DNA from: an uncultured Lachnospiraceae bacterium
GTDB taxonomy: Bacteria > Bacillota > Clostridia > Lachnospirales > Lachnospiraceae
DNA length: 64,000 bases
Direction: 5' to 3'
Assembly (NCBI GenBank): GCA_944381535.1
Contig: CALWLN010000070.1
Location: 20,266 to 84,265 of the forward strand
Shown here: piece after piece, positions 1 through 7,206 of the stretch
Layout: the number at the start of each line of letters is the position of its first letter
Position numbering within the stretch: position 1 is the stretch's first letter
The notes under the pieces: model-generated
The model's database searches: none
Told to the model about the DNA's origin: nothing
The model's input: the letters and a program-made list of their open reading frames with translations, nothing else
Translations under genes and position numbers: made by a program

Positions 1-780
1 CATGGCAAACCGCATGGTCTCCGTAGGCATCAGTTCGCTGGACATCCCCAGGCCCGTATAGTTTTTCAGGGCATCTGCTTCCCGCAGAAGCTTCTGTAGC
101 AAATACTGCAGGGAATACAGATCCGGGTTCCGTATATACAGCATGGAGGTCATCCAGTCGTTCCACTTCTCCACCAAAAACAGGAAGGCCACAGATGCGA
201 TGCTTGCCTTACTCAACGGAATGATGATCTTAAAACAGATAAACAGCTCCTTGGCGCCGTCAATCTTGGCCGCCTCCACCAGCTCGTCCGGTATGGCCCG
301 GTAGCTGGTACGGATGATCATCACGTAATAGGCGCTCACCAGTCCCGGAAGGATATAAACCAGTATGGTGTTATCGATGTGCAGCACGTTCCGTATCAAC
401 AGGTAGGAAGGAACCATACCGCCGGAAAACAACATGGTAAAGTAAACAAAGAAGTTCAACTGCTTTCTCCAGATAAAATTCGGTCTCGACAGCGGGTATG
501 CCAAGAGAGACATCACCACGGTGGACAGAAGCGTAGCTGCCAGCGTGAACGTGATGGTCACTCCGTAGGCCCGTATCATCTTCATGGGCGTACGGAACAC
601 CGTTTTGTAGGCCTCCAGGCTGAATTTTGACGGTAACAGGCTGTACCCGTTCTGGACCAGCGCCGTCTCATCCGTAAAGGAACTGGCCACAAGACATACA
701 AAGGGTAGAATGTATGCCACCATCAGCAGCAGGAACACGATATGCAGGACGATCTGGCCCTTGCTCTTCTTCTTTCTCAT
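1..780 (-). CDS. Carbohydrate ABC transporter permease, LplC type (3' end beyond window)
   Basis: Inner-membrane permease of a CUT1-type sugar ABC importer, paired with the permease gene just upstream. The reading frame is open from an ATG at 778-780 (protein begins MRKKKSKGQ) to the window edge, 260 codons. One membrane segment follows the basic N-terminus. The EAA loop is visible as ELVEAAKIDGAKELF followed by IIPLSK, the contact site for the ATPase. No solute-binding protein gene is visible in the window part of this operon. It may lie downstream, outside the window. Family assignment is secure; the sugar is unknown. Confidence 0.88.
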   Translation of the reverse strand, partial: MRKKKSKGQIVLHIVFLLLMVAYILPFVCLVASSFTDETALVQNGYSLLPSKFSLEAYKTVFRTPMKMIRAYGVTITFTLAATLLSTVVMSLLAYPLSRPNFIWRKQLNFFVYFTMLFSGGMVPSYLLIRNVLHIDNTILVYILPGLVSAYYVMIIRTSYRAIPDELVEAAKIDGAKELFICFKIIIPLSKASIASVAFLFLVEKWNDWMTSMLYIRNPDLYSLQYLLQKLLREADALKNYTGLGMSSELMPTETMRFAM

Positions 781-791
781 ATAGACACCTC

Positions 792-1727
792 CTAAAACAA
801 CGTATTCTCCGGGCTTACCTTCTTAATGATGGCATTGGTGCCAACCACCATGATAAGCCCCGCCACCGACTGGAACAGCCCCACCGCCGTGGAGCGGGCC
901 AGGTTGCCGTCCATCAGGGCCCGGAAGGTATAGGTATTGATAATATCGGTCGTGGGATACAAAAGCCCCTGGTCCTGCGGCACCTGATAGAACAGTCCGA
1001 AATCTCCGGTAAACAGTTGCCCGATATTGAGGATTACTTGTATAATAATTACCGGCGTCAGATGAGGGAGCATCACATGCCAGATCCGCTTTACGAGATT
1101 TGCCCCGTCCAGCTGCGCCGCTTCCAGCAGTTCTCCGTCCAGCGACATCAGAGAGGCATAATAAATCATGCTGCTGACGCCCACACTTCCCCACATCTTC
1201 GTAATGGTCAGAATAAAGGGCCATGCAGCAGGCTGGGTATACCAGTCGGGGCCGGTTCCTCCCAGGGCGCTGATCAGATGATTCAGCAGGCCGAACCTGT
1301 AGTTCAGGAAAATCTCAACCAGGAATGCCAGAATAACGGCTGACAGGAATTTCGGCATGATGATCACCGTATTGTAAACCTTTAGCGCCCTTCTGCTTCG
1401 CAGATGATAGAACAGCAGGGCCAGGCCCACGGAAGCCATGGTACCGAACACGATGAAGCCGATATTGTAACACAGTGTGTTGCGTATGGTCCGCACTGCG
1501 TCCTGGGATGTGAAGAAGAACTTGAAATTATCCCACCCGCACCATTCGCTTCCGAGAATGCCTTTCAGGGGCTTGTAGTCTTTAAACGCGATCACAATAC
1601 CAAACATCGGTATATAATTAAAAACCAACAGCAGAATGATACCCGGCACTGCCAGCAGGCCCATACTCATGCTTTCCCGATAAGTCTTTTTTGAATATTT
1701 TCGTCTTTTTGTTGCTTTTGCTCTCAA
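792..1727 (-). CDS. Sugar ABC transporter permease, LplB/YteP type
   Basis: First gene of the permease operon, 311 aa, the usual length for this family, with about six membrane helices. The EAA loop reads ELLEAAQLDGANLVKRIW followed by MLPHLTP. I place the start at TTG (1725-1727), because AGGAGG lies eight bases upstream and no better ATG exists. It is separated by 11 bp from the LplC-type partner. It is divergent from the YesN/YesM genes, an arrangement typical of oligosaccharide importers controlled by such a pair. Substrate unknown; context suggests the glycoside handled by the neighbouring GH78-like enzyme. Confidence 0.9.
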   Translation of the reverse strand: MRAKATKRRKYSKKTYRESMSMGLLAVPGIILLLVFNYIPMFGIVIAFKDYKPLKGILGSEWCGWDNFKFFFTSQDAVRTIRNTLCYNIGFIVFGTMASVGLALLFYHLRSRRALKVYNTVIIMPKFLSAVILAFLVEIFLNYRFGLLNHLISALGGTGPDWYTQPAAWPFILTITKMWGSVGVSSMIYYASLMSLDGELLEAAQLDGANLVKRIWHVMLPHLTPVIIIQVILNIGQLFTGDFGLFYQVPQDQGLLYPTTDIINTYTFRALMDGNLARSTAVGLFQSVAGLIMVVGTNAIIKKVSPENTLF

Positions 1728-1756
1728 GGACCGTACCTCCTGTAACTTTTTTATTA

Positions 1757-1786
1757 ATTATACCTGATAGACTCAAGCATTTTCAA
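1757..1786 (-). promoter_or_regulatory. Probable vegetative promoter of the permease operon
   Basis: On the minus strand TTGAAA (1781-1786) and TATAAT (1757-1762) are separated by 18 bp, ending about 30 bp before the TTG start of the LplB-type gene. It abuts the tandem operator of the divergent yesN-like gene, so a regulator bound there could influence both directions. Confidence 0.6.
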
Positions 1787-1790
1787 TCGT

Positions 1791-1857
1791 CGTTTGGTGC
1801 TTTTCCCTTCGTTTGGTATCATCTTTTTCTCCACATCCCAAAATTTTCTTGTACAAT
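1791..1857 (+). promoter_or_regulatory. Activator-dependent promoter with tandem operator, copy 1
   Basis: Two direct copies of CGTTTGGT start at 1791 and 1810 (19 bp apart). A -10 box TACAAT starts at 1852, 42 bp after the second copy. The expected -35 position (about 1829-1834, CTCCAC) is poor, as expected for an activator-dependent promoter. The same arrangement with the same distances precedes the GH78-like gene at 7072-7138. I infer that the AraC-type YesN protein encoded next to it binds here. Confidence 0.6.
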
Positions 1858-1931
1858 CAGACTTTTTATTTTATTATTTTAATAAGTAGTTTTATGGAAA
1901 TCGCAAACTTTTGACAAGGAGATTACTGATT

Positions 1932-3140
1932 ATGTATCGTATTATGATTGTAGATGATGAAAAAGCTGCCCAGGATACCATCCGCAAGTATATAGAAGCC
2001 AGGCTGCCGGAATTTGAAATCTGTGCGGTGGCCAACAACGGGCCGGAAGCTATCAAGACTTTTCTGCATACACCGGCGGACATTGTTTTCGTGGATATTC
2101 GCATGCCAATCATGGACGGTCTGACTCTGATCGGAGAGTTGAATAAGATAACCAGAAATTATATTCCTATTATTGTCAGTAGCTACGGAGAATTTGAATA
2201 CGCCAAAACCGCCATACAATTAGGTGTATCCCGCTATCTGCTAAAACCTATTGACTTTGATGAAATGACCGAATCGCTCAAGAGCGCCTGTGAGACTCTG
2301 AAGAATTACCGCAGACTCACCCCTCCCATAGCCGCCTCTGCTGATGAATATGAGACCTGGTTCATCAATCTGCTGACCGGGAAATATTCCGAAGCCAGAA
2401 CCGCCGTGGCCGACTTTTCAACGCTGGGTCTGCCCTTTACATATGATGACAGCGCCGGTATCTGTATCCAGGTTACCATAGCTCCGAATACCCTGTGGTC
2501 CTATGACGCGGATTCCCTGTACACAGCCATCAGCAACCTGATACGCCTAATCTACAGGCCTCAGTTCCTGCTTCTTCTCTGTACAAAACAAAACAGCTGC
2601 GATTTCCTTCTTGTAGACCCTACGCTGACCCATTCGTCCTGGGAGGAACTTCGCACACAGGCCTACCAGATACTGAACGTTTCTCTATCCGTGCGTCCCC
2701 TGTTTACCTTCTCCTCCATGGAGAAGTTGCGCACCGAAACTTCCTTTCGCGAAGTTATAGGACTTACGGACACAAACCTCAAAAATTCTCTTTCGTCCGA
2801 TGAGACCGCCGATTCTCTGTCCGGCATTGAGTCAGCCATCGCATATATGAAAGAACATTACGCAGAAGACCTGACCAGGGATGCCATTGCCAGTCAGTTC
2901 TATATGTCCGGCTCCCATTTCAGCCGTTGCTTTAAAATGGTGACCAACACTTCCTACTCCGACTACTTAATCGAACTGCGCATGCAAAAGGCCATGGAGC
3001 TTCTAAAAACGGACCTCAGTATCCAGGAGGTCGCCAAACGGGTAGGCTACACCAACGCCAATCGATTTACTATTAACTTCCGGCACTACACTTCCTGTAC
3101 CCCCAAGGAGTATCGCGCCAATTTACGGAAAAGAGGATAA
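1932..3140 (+). CDS. YesN-type response regulator with AraC DNA-binding domain
   Basis: Cytoplasmic response regulator of a two-component pair, 402 aa. The N-terminal receiver has acidic residues VDDE near position 8, the phospho-acceptor Asp55 in VDIRMP, and the conserved Lys in YLLKPID. A spacer follows, then a C-terminal double helix-turn-helix AraC domain (roughly 295-400, with QEVAKRVGY and CTPKEYRAN). An upstream in-frame TTG at 1911 exists, but ATG 1932 has AAGGAG ten bases before it. It lies 3 bp before the sensor kinase. The tandem operators at 1791 and 7072 suggest autoregulation and control of the glycosidase gene. Confidence 0.92.
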   Translation: MYRIMIVDDEKAAQDTIRKYIEARLPEFEICAVANNGPEAIKTFLHTPADIVFVDIRMPIMDGLTLIGELNKITRNYIPIIVSSYGEFEYAKTAIQLGVSRYLLKPIDFDEMTESLKSACETLKNYRRLTPPIAASADEYETWFINLLTGKYSEARTAVADFSTLGLPFTYDDSAGICIQVTIAPNTLWSYDADSLYTAISNLIRLIYRPQFLLLLCTKQNSCDFLLVDPTLTHSSWEELRTQAYQILNVSLSVRPLFTFSSMEKLRTETSFREVIGLTDTNLKNSLSSDETADSLSGIESAIAYMKEHYAEDLTRDAIASQFYMSGSHFSRCFKMVTNTSYSDYLIELRMQKAMELLKTDLSIQEVAKRVGYTNANRFTINFRHYTSCTPKEYRANLRKRG

Positions 3141-3143
3141 ATT

Positions 3144-4883
3144 ATGAAAATAAAGAAACTGGTCCGCAATGGTTTTGTACAAAAATGGTTTTTTACGCTT
3201 CTGGTACTGATTTCTGCTCTTTTTGTGGGCTTTATCCTATATACACGCTCCAATTCCGAGAAGGTTCTTCAGACCGAGCATACAGCTTACGGCGAATTAC
3301 AGACGGACCGGCTCACCAGCCAGCTGGACGACAACTTCTCCGGCTCCTCTCAGATTCCCATACTTTTACAGACCAACCAATGGGCGCGGCTTTTTATGCT
3401 CAGCGAGGAACCCAACCTTCTTTTTTCCGATATATATGACCAGCTGAATACACAACTGGTCGCATACAAGACCGCATTTTCAGCCCTGGATTCCATCTAT
3501 CTCTATTCCGCCGCAAGCGACAGCTTCTTCCATTACGACAGCGACTTCCCCTGCTCCTACCAGCTTCTGGGGGATGAGAACTGTCTTACCGTGGAAGAGA
3601 TCCCGGATGAGCCCCTGTACATCTACCGCCGGAAAAACGACCTCTACCCCTACCTGATTACCCTCTATTACCCTGTCTTCCTCTACAATACGAAGAATAT
3701 GATTGTCGTAAATATTGACATATCCAAATTATCCGCCCTGCAGGAAAATCAAGGAAATTCCATGCAAAGCATTTATATTATCTCTGACGATGGACAACTG
3801 CTCTATCGGAAAAACCAGGAAAATATGCCGGAAAGTATTGACAGAATAACGGAACTTACTTATTTTGATATCAATCAGGACTTTTACAGCCGCTACGTAA
3901 ATGATGCGGAACCGTATGTCTATGTCCAGCAGCACTCCGAAAAATATCCCTGGTATTATGTAACCGTCACAGAAACTCAAAACTATTTTGGCAAATCCGT
4001 CAATCTTTATGACTCGCTGCTGACTGCTATTCCATGGCTGATTCTACTGGCATTGCTGATCATTATATGGCTGGTGCTTCTGGCTACCCACCCAATCCGC
4101 ACCATCTCGGAATTTCTGGAAAATCCCCTTTCCCAGATGCCGGAGAACATTCCCGATTCGGAGACTCAGAGCATCATCCGGAAATTTCTGAACTATATGC
4201 AGGCCAATCAGACCCTTTCTGAGGAATTACAAAAACAGGTGCAGCAACAAAACGAGGCTACTTTCTGGGCACTACAGTCCCAGATCAATCCTCATTTTCT
4301 TCTCAATACCTTGAATCTTATCCGGAATGCGGAGCTTGATACCCTGGGCTATGACCACAGCGCACCCAAGCTGACTCTTGCTTTGAGCCGGCTACTTCAG
4401 TATGCCCTTGATTCCACCAATCTGGTACCATTGAAAACGGAATTTCATTATACTAATTTATTCCTGCATATTCTGAATCTGCGCTACGAAAACAAGCTGC
4501 ACATTGATATTCAAAAGGATGATGCTGTTGATGAGGTTTTAGTTCCAAAGCTGATTCTTCAACCCTTAATTGAAAACGCAGTTTTCCACGGCTGTTCTCC
4601 CCAGCTTCATATCAGTAACCAGATTGTTGTAACCGCGAAAGCAAAGGAGGACCTTTGCCAAATCACCGTTCAGGACAACGGCGTAGGCATGCCGCCAGAA
4701 CAATTGGAAGCTCTGCGCAGTGCAGTGGCTAATCTTAACGACATTCCCAGTGACTCCATCGGTCTTAAGAATGTAGCGCTGCGTATGCACCTGACATATG
4801 GAGAGCATTTTACCTTTCACATTGACAGTCATCTGAACGAAGGAACCCTTATCACACTCACCTTTCCTTTTCCGGGACAATAA
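3144..4883 (+). CDS. YesM-type sensor histidine kinase
   Basis: Membrane sensor kinase of 579 aa, cognate to the preceding YesN regulator. One membrane helix near residues 14-34, an extracytoplasmic sensor region of about 255 residues, and a second helix near 292-314. A His_kinase module follows with the phospho-acceptor His384 in QINPHFLLNT. The ATP-binding domain has N-box LIENAVFHG and G-box DNGVGMP. It ends 25 bp from the convergent kinase-epimerase gene with no obvious terminator between. The ligand is presumably the sugar imported by the neighbouring permeases, which is inference. Confidence 0.92.
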   Translation: MKIKKLVRNGFVQKWFFTLLVLISALFVGFILYTRSNSEKVLQTEHTAYGELQTDRLTSQLDDNFSGSSQIPILLQTNQWARLFMLSEEPNLLFSDIYDQLNTQLVAYKTAFSALDSIYLYSAASDSFFHYDSDFPCSYQLLGDENCLTVEEIPDEPLYIYRRKNDLYPYLITLYYPVFLYNTKNMIVVNIDISKLSALQENQGNSMQSIYIISDDGQLLYRKNQENMPESIDRITELTYFDINQDFYSRYVNDAEPYVYVQQHSEKYPWYYVTVTETQNYFGKSVNLYDSLLTAIPWLILLALLIIIWLVLLATHPIRTISEFLENPLSQMPENIPDSETQSIIRKFLNYMQANQTLSEELQKQVQQQNEATFWALQSQINPHFLLNTLNLIRNAELDTLGYDHSAPKLTLALSRLLQYALDSTNLVPLKTEFHYTNLFLHILNLRYENKLHIDIQKDDAVDEVLVPKLILQPLIENAVFHGCSPQLHISNQIVVTAKAKEDLCQITVQDNGVGMPPEQLEALRSAVANLNDIPSDSIGLKNVALRMHLTYGEHFTFHIDSHLNEGTLITLTFPFPGQ

Positions 4884-4908
4884 ATGCAGTCCGGTGCCGC
4901 GCATACTG

Positions 4909-6468
4909 TCAATGAAGCAACGCAAGTAATTTTTCCGTTCCCCGGGAAACAGAATACTCCTTTTGAAATACGCTGGAAGACCCCACCACAAACATATCCG
5001 CCCCTGCTTCATACATCCTTGGAACGTTTTCAAAAGAACAGTTCCCGTCCACCTCAATGGCGATATCATTCTGCCCGGCTCCATCCAGCATTTTCCTAAG
5101 ACGCCTGATTTTATCAATACTGGCCGGTATCATTTTCTGTCCCGCAAATCCCGGATTTACGGTCATCACAAGTACCATGGATACATCCTCCAGCACCTCC
5201 CCCAAAGCTTCCACAGGGGTAGCCGGGTTGATTGCCACCGCCGCTTTGGCTCCACGCTCCTTCACAAGAGCAAGCACACGCTGTAAATGAGGGGTACTTT
5301 CGTAGTGTATCGATACAATATCCTTTTCCTGAAGCTTCAGTTGTTCGATAACCGTATCCGGATTCTCTGCCATGATATGAAAATCAAAGGGCAGGTCCGT
5401 GATTTCCCGCAGCCTGTTTAGCATCTCCGGCGGAAGCATCAGATTCGGTACAAAATGATTGTCCATAATATCACAATGCACATACTGGATGCCTGCCTTT
5501 TCGATTTCCTCCAGTGCCTTTTTTAGATCACACAGATCCGCACACATAATGGAGGCCGAGAGCTGTGGCTTCCTTTTCTCTTCCTTCGGAACCAGCGCCG
5601 CCCCGTAGAGGGGTGAAAATTCCCCTAACCTGGCCCTGGCAATCTTAGGTATCTGCCCTATAGAATAACAATGGGTCCTGATGTAATCAATCAGAGGATT
5701 CAGATACAACTTCTCCTGGCCGCTGAGTCCGCCGCTGAACAACAGGCACTCCGGTGAAATGAAATTCACTACGGATACCAGAACGCTGCCAAGGATTTCC
5801 ACCGCTCTTTGGATCTCCGTCTGGGCTTTTTCATTTCCGGCCTGTGCAGCTTCAAACAGATCTTCGGCTGTTTTCCCTTTCCCCAGCAATTCACGGGCTG
5901 TAATCGCAAGGCCGCCTCCGGCCGCATATTTTTCCAGACAGCCCCGCTTTCCACAGCCGCAGCTGCGCCCGTTTTCCTTCACGGGTGTATGTCCGATTTC
6001 CCCAGCGCACCCCAAATCTCCCGCATAAATCTGCCCGTTCAGAACGATTCCGGTACCGATTCCCGTTCCGAGCGTAAAACAAATGACACTTTTCATCTCC
6101 TGACCGGCTCCGCACAGATATTCTCCCCAGGCCGCAGCACGGGAATCCTGTATCAGTGACACGGGGATCTCAAGCAATCCTTCCATTCGTTCTGCCATAT
6201 TTTGAGGCAGGATGGCAATATTCGGCGCATGCAGCAGGGACCTTCCGTCCCTGCTGACCGTCCCCGGAACACCGATACCACAGGAAACGATGTCTTGATA
6301 ACAGATATCGTTCTCCCGGCACAGCAGTTCTATTTCACGCCTTAAATCTTCCGGCAGATTCCTCATATCCCTTACATAGACTTTTTTATGGCAGACCATG
6401 TTCTTTTCCGCGTCCAGAATACCGATATGAATCTTCGTTCCACCGATATCAATTCCTAATCTGAACAT
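4909..6468 (-). CDS. Fused ROK sugar kinase / ribulose-phosphate-3-epimerase family protein
   Basis: A 519-aa two-domain enzyme. Residues 1-295 are a ROK kinase: DIGGTK at 7-12, probable catalytic Asp108 in QDSRAAAWGE, and the zinc site H160 with C170, C172 and C177 in SCGCGKRGC. Residues 302-519 are a ribulose-phosphate-3-epimerase-type barrel with metal ligands H331, D333, H364 and D474. The barrel resembles allulose-6-phosphate 3-epimerase AlsE more than Rpe: IMCADL where Rpe has ILSAD, and PGFAGQ where Rpe has PGFGGQ. The frame is continuous across the junction. Its ATG lies inside the end of the RpiB gene with GAGGAGG before it, so the two are translationally coupled. Kinase, RpiB and epimerase together would turn D-allose into fructose 6-phosphate; the substrate is inferred. 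Confidence 0.88.
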   Translation of the reverse strand: MFRLGIDIGGTKIHIGILDAEKNMVCHKKVYVRDMRNLPEDLRREIELLCRENDICYQDIVSCGIGVPGTVSRDGRSLLHAPNIAILPQNMAERMEGLLEIPVSLIQDSRAAAWGEYLCGAGQEMKSVICFTLGTGIGTGIVLNGQIYAGDLGCAGEIGHTPVKENGRSCGCGKRGCLEKYAAGGGLAITARELLGKGKTAEDLFEAAQAGNEKAQTEIQRAVEILGSVLVSVVNFISPECLLFSGGLSGQEKLYLNPLIDYIRTHCYSIGQIPKIARARLGEFSPLYGAALVPKEEKRKPQLSASIMCADLCDLKKALEEIEKAGIQYVHCDIMDNHFVPNLMLPPEMLNRLREITDLPFDFHIMAENPDTVIEQLKLQEKDIVSIHYESTPHLQRVLALVKERGAKAAVAINPATPVEALGEVLEDVSMVLVMTVNPGFAGQKMIPASIDKIRRLRKMLDGAGQNDIAIEVDGNCSFENVPRMYEAGADMFVVGSSSVFQKEYSVSRGTEKLLALLH

Positions 6469-6914
6469 GAAAATCTACCCTCCTCGATATCCGAAATCAT
6501 GTCAATCCGCCTTTGGTGTCTCCCACCTTCATATTCTGCTATCAGAAACGCGTCCACAATCATTTCCGCAGTCGCCTCCCCGATGACACGGGCCCCAAAG
6601 GCGACGATATTGGCATTATTATGCTCCCGCGCCAGCTTCGCAGAGTATGGCTCAGAACAGACAACGGCCCGGATTCCCTTCACTTTATTTGCTGCTATGG
6701 AAATGCCGACGCCCGTCCCACAGATTAAGACCCCCAGCTCGCAGGCTCCGCCCGCAACAGCGTCCGCCACCTTTTTTCCGTAAATGGGATAGTCAGTACG
6801 GACGGAGGAGTCCGTCCCAAGGTCGATGACCTCATGCCCCTTTTCTTCCAGATACGCCTTGATATGATATTTCATCTGTAACGCCACATGGTCGTTTCCG
6901 ATTGCGATTCTCAT
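6456..6914 (-). CDS. rpiB: RpiB-type sugar-phosphate isomerase
   Basis: Cytoplasmic aldose-ketose phosphate isomerase, 152 aa. It keeps the RpiB active-site Cys65 in ICGTGVGIS and His98 in REHNN. The family interconverts ribose 5-P and ribulose 5-P and also allose 6-P and allulose 6-P. It overlaps the ROK-epimerase fusion by 13 bp. Next to an allulose-phosphate-type epimerase and a sugar kinase, an allose-6-phosphate isomerase role is likelier than a housekeeping ribose role. A galactose-6-phosphate isomerase role (LacA/LacB) is unlikely, since only one subunit is present. Confidence 0.9.
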   Translation of the reverse strand: MRIAIGNDHVALQMKYHIKAYLEEKGHEVIDLGTDSSVRTDYPIYGKKVADAVAGGACELGVLICGTGVGISIAANKVKGIRAVVCSEPYSAKLAREHNNANIVAFGARVIGEATAEMIVDAFLIAEYEGGRHQRRIDMISDIEEGRFSCSD

Positions 6915-7071
6915 ATAACACCTCTGATCGTACTCTTCGTATAGCCCTTGTATGAACCTTCCTCTCCCTGTTGTTCCTGTTCTCTACTCTACAATATACG
7001 GTTCTCCATCCTCCCAGGTTTCGTTCTTACACAGAGCAGCCATCAATGGTATACTCTTCCACTATAATCTT

Positions 7072-7138
7072 CGTTTCGTGCTTTCTCCTTCGTTTGGTAT
7101 CATTTTTATTTTTACAATTCATAATTTTCTTGTATCAT
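7072..7138 (+). promoter_or_regulatory. Activator-dependent promoter with tandem operator, copy 2
   Basis: CGTTTCGT at 7072 and CGTTTGGT at 7091 are 19 bp apart, and TATCAT at 7133 follows 42 bp after the second repeat. These distances match copy 1 at 1791-1857 exactly, and much of the intervening sequence is alike. No good -35 box is seen. The 6915-7206 gap between rpiB and the glycosidase otherwise holds no gene. Confidence 0.6.
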
Positions 7139-7206
7139 CGGACTTTTTCTTTTATTATTGAAATTAGGATGTTTATCAAACTTAAACAAGGAGGTAAAAA
7201 TCAAAG

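Noticed and set aside
714-1343. A 209-codon plus-strand frame
   Set aside because: Antisense to the LplB-type permease, which carries the EAA motif and a strong ribosome site.
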